This document shows positions 40,762 through 48,311 of a DNA stretch of 64,000 nucleotides, one piece after another. The DNA is taken from positions 310,001 through 374,000 of the forward strand of contig NZ_JAIQDG010000004.1 in the NCBI RefSeq assembly GCF_020037125.1, written 5' to 3'. Source of the stretch: Myxococcus sp. RHSTA-1-4 (lineage in GTDB: Bacteria; Myxococcota; Myxococcia; Myxococcales; Myxococcaceae). The notes beneath the pieces were generated by a model that saw nothing but the letters and a program-made list of their open reading frames with translations, was not told the DNA's origin and made no database searches. The translations under genes and the position numbers were made by a program. Position 1 is the first letter of the stretch. Every line of letters begins with the position of its first letter.

Positions 40762-41958
40762 TCAGGTGCTCAGGGCCCGCACCCGCGCGGCGAGGTTCTG
40801 GGTGAAGAGCCGGTAGATGCGCAGCGCGGCGGCCTCGTGGGTGTCGAGGTAGTGCTCGAAGTCGGAGCGGCTGATGCGCAGCGCCCGCACCGACGTGCGC
40901 GCCTTCACGTGCGCGGAGACGGGCGCGTCCTGCACCAGGGAGATTTCTCCGAGGTACGCGCCGGGCCCCAGCGTGTTGAGGTGCCGCGCGTCCTGCTCCG
41001 GGCCGCTGAAGACCTCCACGGTGCCGTCCATCAGGACGAAGAGGCCGGTGCCCGGCGCGCCCTTCTCCAGCACCACCGTGCCCGGAGCGATGACCACCTG
41101 CCGCGCGAGGCGGTAGAGGTCCTTCATGTCCTCCAGGGACAGCTCTCCGAAGATGGGGATGGCCTTGAGGAAGCGATACCCGTTGGACGCGGGAGTCGTG
41201 GAGGCCACCGCGCGCCGGAGCAGCACGGCCTCGGCTTCCGCCTCCATGCCCATGCGGCGCAGGAGCCGCGCCTTCTCCGTCACCAGCGCCGCGTCCGCCC
41301 GCGCCGCCTCCGAGCTGCTCACCGCGTCCGCCAGCACCGCGAGCGCCCGGTGGGTGAAACCCTCCGCGTCCAGCAGCGTGCAGATGCGCAGCACCGCCTC
41401 CACGTACCGCGAGTCCTCCGGCTTCACCCCGCCCAGCGCCTCCACCTCCGCGTGGGCCTGGCCCAGCTCGCGGTAGAGGTCCGCCGCCTCGAAGGGGCGC
41501 CCCAGCCGCACCAGGCACTGCGCCATCGCCTCGCGGGCCCCCAGGCGCCGGTACACGTCCAGCGCGCGCTCCAGCGCCCCGGCCCGCTCGAAGGCCGCGG
41601 CCGCGCGCTCCGCCTCGCCGGCGCGCAGGTAGGCCTCCGCCGCCTCCAGGTACTGCCCGCTCTGGACGTAGAGGTCCGCCACGGTGGAGTCCTCGCCGTC
41701 GCCCTCCATCAGCCGGGCCGCGCCCAGGAAGTCGCGCGCCCGCCGCAGCACCTCCACCAGTCCCCGGCGCTCCCGGGCCGGGCGCTTCGCCGCCTCGCGG
41801 CGCAGGCGCTCGCGCTGCGCGTCTCCCAGCTCCTCGTAGAGCTGCGTCGCCTGGTCCGTCTGCTGAAGTTCCACCAGTGACCGCACCGCGCGCAGTGCGC
41901 CCTCCGGAGGCGTGTTGATGCGCCCCCCTCCCGCCCCCTGGCCTGATGTTCCTGCCAT
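40762..41958 (-). CDS. TPR protein with C-terminal cyclic-nucleotide-binding domain
   Basis: In this 398-residue protein, residues about 20-255 form TPR-like helices (YVQSGQYLEAAEAYLRAG, ERAGALERALDVYRRLGA). Residues about 265-390 are a cyclic-nucleotide-binding domain (IPIFGELSLEDMKDLYRLAR, then FVLMDGTVEVFSG and PGAYLGEISLVQDAPVSAHV). The phosphate-binding cassette reads GEISLVQDAPVSAHV, with Val-Ser where cAMP-binding CAPs have Arg-Ser or Arg-Thr-Ala, so ligand binding is doubtful. There is no HTH. GGAGG lies before ATG 41958. It is likely a protein-protein scaffold. Confidence 0.86.
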   Translation of the reverse strand: MAGTSGQGAGGGRINTPPEGALRAVRSLVELQQTDQATQLYEELGDAQRERLRREAAKRPARERRGLVEVLRRARDFLGAARLMEGDGEDSTVADLYVQSGQYLEAAEAYLRAGEAERAAAAFERAGALERALDVYRRLGAREAMAQCLVRLGRPFEAADLYRELGQAHAEVEALGGVKPEDSRYVEAVLRICTLLDAEGFTHRALAVLADAVSSSEAARADAALVTEKARLLRRMGMEAEAEAVLLRRAVASTTPASNGYRFLKAIPIFGELSLEDMKDLYRLARQVVIAPGTVVLEKGAPGTGLFVLMDGTVEVFSGPEQDARHLNTLGPGAYLGEISLVQDAPVSAHVKARTSVRALRISRSDFEHYLDTHEAAALRIYRLFTQNLAARVRALST

Positions 41959-42060
41959 GTGCTGCCTCCCCTTCCGGTCAGACCGCCCAGCATATGCCGG
42001 TCCCGAGGCTTCTCGTGCCGCAATCCGATGTCAGGAAGCAGACGTCACCCACCGGACAGG

Positions 42061-42077
42061 CTGGACGGATGTTTGCG
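42061..42077 (+). promoter_or_regulatory. Weak sigma-54-like element before the DUF4157 gene
   Basis: CTGGACGGATGTTTGCG has GG and GC at correct -24/-12 spacing and a good TTGC, but three mismatches in the -24 box. It would give a start near 42088, 64 bases before the ATG at 42152. Confidence 0.25.
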
Positions 42078-42151
42078 CCTGGAGCCCGTCACCGGTTCAC
42101 ACCGGCTCCACTGGCGCGTCCTCCATGCGGACAGTGAAAAGCGGGGTTCAC

Positions 42152-43597
42152 ATGAGGAGACAGCCGAGGTCTGACATCACCTTCGCAACGGGCAAGGCGT
42201 TGCCCGAGCGGCTCCGCCGGGCCGCGGAGCGGCTCTTCGGCGAGGACTTCTCGACGGTCCGCGTCCACGCGAGCCCGAAGGCGCTTCAGCTCAAGGTGCG
42301 CGCCTTCACGCATGGGGAAGACATCCATATCGCCCCGGACCACTACGACCTGGATTCGGCGCAGGGCGTGCGGCTGCTGGGGCATGAGCTGGCGCACGTC
42401 GTCCAGCAACGCGCCGGGCGGGCACGCAACCCCCATGGGTACGGACTCTTCGCGCTTCGGGAGCCAGCGCTGGAGCGGGAGGCGGAACGGATGGGCTCCT
42501 GCCTCGCCCTCGAGGTGACGCCCTCCCGGGAAGTCGTCCAGGCGTACCTGCAGGACCGGCACGGCGTCACCTGGATGGGAGGGAGCGCGGCGGCGTACTG
42601 GGAGGAGAACAAGGAGCACCTCGAAGCGCTGTGGGCGCAGGAGGGACTGGAGGCTCCTCCCAACATCCTGGAGCTCATCGACACCCTGATGGATGAGATG
42701 CCCAGGGAGTACTCGATTGACGAGCTCACCGACGTGGTCCGCCGGAATCAGACGGGACAGGGGCACTTCAATCAGGTCTACCGGTCCGTCTTCGGGCACC
42801 TCCCCGTGAAGGGCGCCGAAATCCCCAAGCTGATCCACCGCTTCTGGGCCGGTGGCGCCATGTCGGCGCAGTCCTTCAAGAACCTGGCGGACCTGCAAGA
42901 GCGCGCTCATGGCACCGCGTGGAACCAGATTCTCTGGACCTCCGACGAGGTCAACGCGGCCGTCAATGACCCGAACCTGAAGGCGCAGCTCCGGAACCTC
43001 GCGGAGGCGGGGACCGTGGTCCTGGATGCCACGCGGCTCTCCGTCGGTATCTCCGGGTTCGAGGAGACGCTCGCCGCGCGAATCTCGAACTCCATCCAGG
43101 GCATCCGCCAGCGCCCTCGTAGCTACACGGCACTCAAGTACCTGTCGGACATGGTCAGGCTCGCGGCGACCTACTCGATGGGAGGGGCCTACCTGGACAC
43201 CGACATCGGGCCTGGAGCCCTCGACCTGTCCCGCTCGACGCTGTACCACCGCGACAAGGCGGGAGAGGTCCCCCTCGCGGGCGTCCAGGTGCAGAACACC
43301 GCCGCCTACGCGAAGGCCCACCTGGGCGACAGGCAGGACCCGAAGGAGAACCTCTTCATCAACACGGTCGAGCTCGGCCAGCCGGTGTTCAACTACTTCT
43401 ACGTGACCCGGGCCTATACCGAGAGCAACCGCAAGGCCCTGCTGGTGATGATCAAGGACCCCGAGGAGTCGGGGATGACGGCCGCGATGGTGCACTTCAG
43501 CGGGGCCACGAACCCGGCGCAGTGGCTCGTGGCGTGGCTCATGGACCTGCAGTGGGCGACGAGCGCCAGCGACATCGAGGAGGGACGCACCGAGTAG
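42152..43597 (+). CDS. DUF4157 (eCIS-core)-glycosyltransferase toxin-like protein
   Basis: The 481-residue protein starts with a DUF4157 domain (about 15-112), including FSTVRVHASPKA and the metallopeptidase-like HELAHVVQQ (H78, E79, H82). This domain is frequent in cargo of extracellular contractile injection systems. Residues about 224-440 form a GT-A glycosyltransferase of the DXD family related to TcdA/TcdB-type toxins: KLIHRFWAGG, SDMVRLAATYSMGGAYLDTD with D349 and D351 as the metal-binding DXD, and later PVFNYFYVTR. No signal peptide. The start at ATG 42152 fits the domain; ATG 42125 is possible. Its probable action is sugar transfer onto a target protein inside another cell; the target is unknown. 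Confidence 0.8.
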   Translation: MRRQPRSDITFATGKALPERLRRAAERLFGEDFSTVRVHASPKALQLKVRAFTHGEDIHIAPDHYDLDSAQGVRLLGHELAHVVQQRAGRARNPHGYGLFALREPALEREAERMGSCLALEVTPSREVVQAYLQDRHGVTWMGGSAAAYWEENKEHLEALWAQEGLEAPPNILELIDTLMDEMPREYSIDELTDVVRRNQTGQGHFNQVYRSVFGHLPVKGAEIPKLIHRFWAGGAMSAQSFKNLADLQERAHGTAWNQILWTSDEVNAAVNDPNLKAQLRNLAEAGTVVLDATRLSVGISGFEETLAARISNSIQGIRQRPRSYTALKYLSDMVRLAATYSMGGAYLDTDIGPGALDLSRSTLYHRDKAGEVPLAGVQVQNTAAYAKAHLGDRQDPKENLFINTVELGQPVFNYFYVTRAYTESNRKALLVMIKDPEESGMTAAMVHFSGATNPAQWLVAWLMDLQWATSASDIEEGRTE

Positions 43598-43776
43598 CCA
43601 CCGGGTGATGCGTAGCCGCGGCAGCTCAGGCTGGAGCGCGGGCCATTGACGGATTGAAGAACTCCGCGGGGAGGCGCTGCTGGTGCCCCACTCTGGGGAT
43701 TGCGCTGACAGGCGCCAATGCTACGAGTAGGCTCGCGGCGAGCACGGCGCTCCCCTCCTTCCTCGCGGGACTCTCC

Positions 43777-45216
43777 ATGCAGCCTGTCCACCTGAATCCG
43801 GCATGTCTCCCCAGAGGCACCAGAGTGGGCCCCTGGTACGTGATGGAGCGGCGCGGCTGGGGTGCCTACGGCGCCGTCTACCGCGCCTTCGGCATGGAGG
43901 GCATCCACCACGGGCCCGTGGCTCTCAAGCTCGCTCTCCACCCGGCAGATGCGCGCTTCGCTCGTGAAGTCGAGTTGCTCTCCCGCATCCGCCACCCTTG
44001 CGTCCCTCGCCTCGTGGACCATGGCGGCTGGGTGTCTCCCGTCGGCATCCCCTACCCCTTCCTCGCAATGGAGTGGGTCGAGGGCGCGTCCTTGTATGAA
44101 TGGGCGCGCGTGCGGCGACCCTCCTCCCGCCAGGTGCTCCACGCGCTCTCCTGCCTCGCACGGGCCCTGGCGGCCACCCATTCCGCGCGCGGCGTCCACA
44201 GAGACGTCAAGGGTGACAACGTCCTCGTGCGCGCAGCCGACGACCACGTCTTCCTCACCGACTTCGGCTCCGGACACTTCCTGGGCGCCGCCACTCTCAC
44301 CTCGCCGCCCTTTCCGCCCGGCACGCCTCCCTACCGCTCGCCGGAGGCCTGGCGCTCCGTGAAGCTCCCCTTCCATGCGGCGACCCCACCCTACGCGCCC
44401 GAGCCGGCCGATGACGTCTTCGCGCTAGGCATGACCGCCTACCGGCTGGTGACCGACGAGTACCCTCCCACCACGGCGCCCATGGACGAGGAGTCCCATA
44501 TCTGGAGCCTGGAGGGCCCGGGCCCTCGGCCTCCTCGCGCCGTCAACGCCCGCTGCTGCGCGGAGCTGAGCGAGCTCGTGTCCCGGATGCTCTCCGTGCG
44601 CCCCGAGGCACGTGGCAGCGCCCGCGAGCTCGCCGAGGCGCTTGAGCAGGCCGCACGGGAAGCAGGGGCGGAGGCGGATGTGCCTCTCTTCGCCCGCGAG
44701 GAATTCCAGCCCGAGGCGATGCGCGTCAGCCCCCAACACGCCATGCCTCGGGCGTCCGGACGGCCCCGGCGGTCCTGGCTCACGGCGGCCAGCCTGAGCG
44801 GAGCCGTGGCGTTTGGAACCGGATGGATGCTGAGCGCACGCCCCGGCGGGGATGCGGAACAGCTCCACGCGTCAGCGCCCGAGGACACACAGGATGGCGG
44901 CACCGTGGCGGTCGGAGACGCCGTTCTGACGGCGCCAATGCCTCTCACTCGACCCCCTTCCGCATGGTCGACCATCGCCGTGGACCTGCCTCCCAGGCCC
45001 CTCCCAGGACAATCGCGACCCGATGCCGCCGGCCGCTGTCCTCACAGAGCGCACACGGTCATCCATGGAGGCTGCTGGGTGAAGGTGGCCCTGAGCTTGA
45101 AGAACTGCGACGAGGGCTATTACGTGTACAAGGGTGAATGTTACGGCCCCGTCTTTCCACCGGCGCGCCCTCCCACCTCGAGTCCCGCGGAGCACTCGGG
45201 AGACGACGCCCCGTAG
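43777..45216 (+). CDS. Membrane Ser/Thr protein kinase with Cys-rich tail
   Basis: The 479-residue protein has a Hanks-type kinase domain (about 10-290): Gly-rich RRGWGAYGAVYRA, ALKL, HRD in GVHRDVKGDNVL, DFG in LTDFGSG, and a PGTPPYRSPEAW activation segment. A membrane segment near 330-350 (SLSGAVAFGTGWML) leads to a short extracytoplasmic tail with four Cys in a compact area (GRCPHRA, GGCWVK, NCDEG, GECYGP), which may form disulphides and sense a ligand. The start is ATG 43777; upstream codons look non-coding. It follows the DUF4157 toxin-like gene by 179 bases on the same strand. Confidence 0.88.
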   Translation: MQPVHLNPACLPRGTRVGPWYVMERRGWGAYGAVYRAFGMEGIHHGPVALKLALHPADARFAREVELLSRIRHPCVPRLVDHGGWVSPVGIPYPFLAMEWVEGASLYEWARVRRPSSRQVLHALSCLARALAATHSARGVHRDVKGDNVLVRAADDHVFLTDFGSGHFLGAATLTSPPFPPGTPPYRSPEAWRSVKLPFHAATPPYAPEPADDVFALGMTAYRLVTDEYPPTTAPMDEESHIWSLEGPGPRPPRAVNARCCAELSELVSRMLSVRPEARGSARELAEALEQAAREAGAEADVPLFAREEFQPEAMRVSPQHAMPRASGRPRRSWLTAASLSGAVAFGTGWMLSARPGGDAEQLHASAPEDTQDGGTVAVGDAVLTAPMPLTRPPSAWSTIAVDLPPRPLPGQSRPDAAGRCPHRAHTVIHGGCWVKVALSLKNCDEGYYVYKGECYGPVFPPARPPTSSPAEHSGDDAP

Positions 45217-45309
45217 CTCAGGGCGCCTCGGCCCGACACGGCTCCCTCGAAGCCGAGTTTCACCGCCCAGCACAGCGGCTCCGCGGCCGCCCATCCATGC
45301 ACGTCCCGC

Positions 45310-46497
45310 TCACACGATGCCGCTGTCGTGACCGGCGATGACGGCCCAGGTGGCGAGGGCGCTGTTGACGCTCGTCCAGTAGCCGTAGGTTTCGTAATAC
45401 CAGACGGCCCAGTGTGCCTGCATGTTGGTCTGCCGCGGTGAGCTGGGCAGGTCTCCATTGATTTGAGGGTCGGACGCATTGCGGATGACGAGCCATTGCG
45501 GTGCCGTGTCCTCCAGCTCCTCGGCGACCAGGCCCAGCACGGCGTCACCCATCTCCACGCCCGCGCCGATGGCGTCGAGCCCGTTGCGCGAGGTGCCGAA
45601 CTCGAAGAAGTCCGTCGTGAGGATGGGGTGGAAGGCGGGCATGTCGCGCCCATCCAACTTGAAGTCCGGCATGTGGCCGGGCCCGGCGATGAGCGGCCCG
45701 GTGAAGGCGTAGCTCTTGGTGGGCGGGCCGAAGTCCGGCTCGCGCAGCTTGCCCACGTGGGTCTTCATCATCTGGTAGGCGTCGTCGAAGTACCGGGTGG
45801 AGACGGGGAAGTCGCAGCGGTAGGTCTTCCCGTTGAAGGATTCGTTTCGGAACTCCTGGGAGAGGCGGAACCGCGCGGCGCGGGTGATGATGACATCCCC
45901 CAGCTCGTGGTCCGCGAAGGTGGCGCCGGCGGTGCCCACGGTGAGCACCATGCGGGGCTTCACCTCGCTAATGAGCTGGTGGAACAGGTCCTTCACCGGC
46001 AGCGTCGCGGTGCCCTCGCCCGTGCGGATGCCGTCCTGGTTGAGGTGCAGCTCCGACTTGAAGCACAGCACCTTCGCGCCGCCAATGCGCGTGAGGAACC
46101 AGCTCCCCAGGCGCTGCACCCGCAGGGAGGGAGCGCCCCGGCGGATGAAGGGCCGGTAGTGCTTGTCGAAGCGGCGGGCGTAGGGATACCAGGCGGTGCG
46201 CTGGATGCCCGGTGTCAAGGTGTCCGCCAGGGCCTCGACCTCGGCCACCGTCCAGGTGATGACCAGGTAGTCCGCCTCGGGCAGACGCTGGCCGGGAGAC
46301 GGGGGCTCGTCGCGCGGCAGGGGCTGGGGCGCCAACCCCGAGGGCCACTGGAGCTTCAGGCTCACCGGAGCCGGTGAGACGAGGGCCTGCGGAATGGCGG
46401 TGACCTCCTCGGGCCGCTCCTCCTCCAGCGCGCCGTACTCGATGATGTGACGGGCGAGCAGGGTGGGACTGCTGAGCACGGAATGGGGATTGGGCAC
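45310..46497 (-). CDS. Nucleoside-phosphorylase-superfamily-like protein with N-terminal extension
   Basis: In the 395-residue protein, residues about 165-370 show the PNP/UDP phosphorylase fold: RMVLTVGTAGATFADHELGD and, near the end, DAIGAGVEMGDAVLGLVAEE, which corresponds to the substrate-binding Met-Glu region but lacks the usual MEtaA sequence. The N-terminal 90 residues are a Pro-rich extension without known domain. The start is GTG 46497 because a perfect GGAGGT lies 5 bases upstream. The reaction is unproven; the family cleaves nucleoside N-glycosidic bonds. It converges with the kinase gene. Confidence 0.6.
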   Translation of the reverse strand: MPNPHSVLSSPTLLARHIIEYGALEEERPEEVTAIPQALVSPAPVSLKLQWPSGLAPQPLPRDEPPSPGQRLPEADYLVITWTVAEVEALADTLTPGIQRTAWYPYARRFDKHYRPFIRRGAPSLRVQRLGSWFLTRIGGAKVLCFKSELHLNQDGIRTGEGTATLPVKDLFHQLISEVKPRMVLTVGTAGATFADHELGDVIITRAARFRLSQEFRNESFNGKTYRCDFPVSTRYFDDAYQMMKTHVGKLREPDFGPPTKSYAFTGPLIAGPGHMPDFKLDGRDMPAFHPILTTDFFEFGTSRNGLDAIGAGVEMGDAVLGLVAEELEDTAPQWLVIRNASDPQINGDLPSSPRQTNMQAHWAVWYYETYGYWTSVNSALATWAVIAGHDSGIV

Positions 46498-46502
46498 GGC
46501 GC

Positions 46503-46508
46503 ACCTCC
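46503..46508 (-). promoter_or_regulatory. Strong ribosome-binding site fixing a GTG start
   Basis: On the minus strand GGAGGT is followed by 5 bases and GTG (46497-46495). No ATG nearby has such a site, so translation of the phosphorylase-like gene most likely starts at this GTG. Confidence 0.75.
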
Positions 46509-46628
46509 AGCGCTTTCCCAGCAACGGTAGGGCGTGTGCCTCCGCATGGCCCGGCCGCGGGGCCCGGCCCCTGGCCGGATGCCCGGCTCTCAGGGGGATG
46601 CGTCCTCTGGCCGGGTACGAGGCAACTG

Positions 46629-47360
46629 TCAGCGCCGCCGCTGTCCCCTTCCCCTTCGTGACACCCCACCGCGCGGCACAGCCACCTTCCCCCGCCGTGC
46701 CTGGGCCTTCGCCTTGCGCGCCGGGGGCTTCTTCCCCTCCGGGAGGAGCTCCAGGCTCGCGAGGACGATGCGGCTCAGCAGCCGGTACACGGGCGCGGGG
46801 TCGAACGAATCATCCAGCAGGTGGTGCAGCGAGAGCCCGTCGATGCACGCCTTCATGATGGCGGCGTAGTGCTGGTCTATCGGCTCGGGCGGGGCGTCCT
46901 CTCCGTGACGGATGCGCGCCACCGTCAGCGCCACCTCCTCGTCCACGCAGCGCAGGGACTCCGCCACCGCGGGCTTCAGCTCCTTGTTGTGCAGCCCGAT
47001 GGCGAACAGCTCGTAGCGCACGCGGAACTGCTCCGGCGTCTCCTTCAGGAGCTGCTCCCCCCACGCGAAGCTCGCGGCGGCGAGCTTCTCCAGCGGCGTC
47101 TCCTCACGCAGCTTCTTCAGCTCGGTCATGTACTGCAGCCGTGCCTCCTGGGCCACCGCCAGCAGCAGCGCGTCCTTGCTGCCGAAGTAGTAGTGCACCA
47201 GGCCCTGATTCACCCCGGCCTCGCGCGCCACCTCCTTCACCGTCGTCGCGTCGTAGCCGCGCTCGGCGAGCACCCGGATGCCCGCGGTGATGAGCCGCGC
47301 CCGGGCATCGGGTTCCGGTGGAGTGGCGGAGGCCTTCGTGCCGCTGCGTGGACGAGCCAT
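46629..47360 (-). CDS. TetR-family transcriptional regulator
   Basis: The 243-residue protein has an N-terminal HTH (about 18-65; LITAGIRVLAERGYDATTVK, AREAGVNQGLVHYYFGSKDA), the TetR signature. The C-terminal domain (about 80-210) is a helical ligand-binding and dimerisation region, and a basic Arg/Lys/Ala tail follows. It is transcribed divergently from the outer-membrane protein gene at 47496; a perfect inverted repeat at 47463-47480 lies between them and is its probable operator. It therefore probably represses that gene and itself. The ligand is unknown. Confidence 0.93.
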   Translation of the reverse strand: MARPRSGTKASATPPEPDARARLITAGIRVLAERGYDATTVKEVAREAGVNQGLVHYYFGSKDALLLAVAQEARLQYMTELKKLREETPLEKLAAASFAWGEQLLKETPEQFRVRYELFAIGLHNKELKPAVAESLRCVDEEVALTVARIRHGEDAPPEPIDQHYAAIMKACIDGLSLHHLLDDSFDPAPVYRLLSRIVLASLELLPEGKKPPARKAKAQARRGKVAVPRGGVSRRGRGQRRR

Positions 47361-47420
47361 TCAGTGTCCATACGTCGGGCGATGTAGGCCCGCAAGTGGC
47401 CGAGCCGCCGGCCGAGCCGC

Positions 47421-47449
47421 TTGACAGCACGCGTCATCAGTCTTAGTTA
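47421..47449 (+). promoter_or_regulatory. Probable promoter of the outer-membrane protein gene
   Basis: A perfect TTGACA -35 (47421-47426) lies 17 bases before TAGTTA (47444-47449), a weak -10. The latter overlaps the first TTAGTCG operator half-site, which is suited to repression. Confidence 0.45.
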
Positions 47450-47480
47450 GTCGTGTAGCTAATTTAGTCGAACGACTAAA
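47447..47480. promoter_or_regulatory. TetR-type operator
   Basis: TTTAGTCG (47463-47470), two bases, then CGACTAAA (47473-47480) is a perfect 8-bp inverted repeat in an AT-rich patch. A further half-site TTAGTCG at 47447-47453 lies 17 bases upstream of the same heptamer. It sits between the TetR gene and the divergent outer-membrane protein gene. Confidence 0.75.
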
Positions 47481-47495
47481 ACCTGGAGACAAGCG

Positions 47496-48137
47496 ATGCG
47501 CGTCCCGTCCCTGAATGCCGTGAGTGTGTCGAAGGCGGTCCTTCTGGCGGTTCCCCTGATGGCGTCCCCCGCCCTGGCCGACGAGGCCGCGGGCCCGGTC
47601 CCCCCGCAGGAGAGGGAGCGGAGGGGCGCGGTCCTCCTGGAGGTGTCGCCGCCCGCCCTGGACGCGTCCATGTACGGCGTCCGTCTGGACATCGCCCCGT
47701 CGATGGAGGGGCCGTTCTCCTTCGGCCTGATGGGGCGCGCCGGCCAGTGGGGCAACTCCCTTGGCGCGAAGACGCGCTTCGAGGGCGTGGGCGGCAGCGA
47801 AATCAAGCTGAACTACGCGGTGGGCGCGGACGCCCGCTACACGCTGGGCTCCTTCGCCAACGGGACGCTGCGTCCCTTCGTGGGGCTGACGGCGGGCTTC
47901 GAGGAGTTCGTCACGCGCTCCGGCAAGGGCCCCTCCGAGGCGGCCACGACGGCGGCCTTCCTGGAGCCCGCCGCGGGCCTCATGTGGCGGCCGGGCGCCG
48001 GGCGCGTGGGCCTGTCCGCGCGCGTCGGCCCGGGCTTCACCTTCACGGACGTGCGCAACCTGGAGGTCCAGGCCGGAGACCTGCGCCTGAAGCCCGTGTA
48101 CCCCACGGCCTCTCTGGGCCTGCTCGTCGTCCTCTGA
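47496..48137 (+). CDS. Exported outer-membrane beta-barrel-like protein
   Basis: The 213-residue protein has a signal peptide (AVLLAVPLMASPALADEA). The mature part is built of alternating hydrophobic strands with Gly and aromatic ends (SFGLMGRAGQWGNSLGAKTR, YAVGADARYTLGSFANGTLR) and ends in TASLGLLVVL, close to the barrel C-terminal signature. It is probably a small outer-membrane protein of 8 strands. GGAG lies 8 bases before ATG 47496. The TetR operator overlaps its promoter region, so expression is probably induced by a ligand. Transport role unknown. Confidence 0.75.
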   Translation: MRVPSLNAVSVSKAVLLAVPLMASPALADEAAGPVPPQERERRGAVLLEVSPPALDASMYGVRLDIAPSMEGPFSFGLMGRAGQWGNSLGAKTRFEGVGGSEIKLNYAVGADARYTLGSFANGTLRPFVGLTAGFEEFVTRSGKGPSEAATTAAFLEPAAGLMWRPGAGRVGLSARVGPGFTFTDVRNLEVQAGDLRLKPVYPTASLGLLVVL

Positions 48138-48250
48138 GGTCAGCCCCCCCACACCTCGCGAGCGGCCCGCTCCAGGGCCGCGGCCGTGTCACACCGCACT
48201 CCCGGTCTGGTGCCGGTGACACATCCCGAGGGCATCGGTGTTCCTTCCGC

Positions 48251-48298
48251 GTCCGCCGGCTCCAACCACCTTCCGGCGGACCAGGCGGCCCCGCCGCC
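48251..48298 (+). other. Two adjacent hairpins in the leader of the PAF-acetylhydrolase-like gene
   Basis: GTCCGCCGG (48251-48259) pairs perfectly with CCGGCGGAC (48273-48281) around a 13-base loop. GGCGGC (48284-48289) pairs with GCCGCC (48293-48298) around 3 bases. They end 13 bases before the ATG at 48312. No T-run follows. They may form an attenuator, a terminator of the previous gene or an mRNA-stabilising structure. Confidence 0.4.
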
Positions 48299-48311
48299 AG
48301 GAAGAAGGCAC

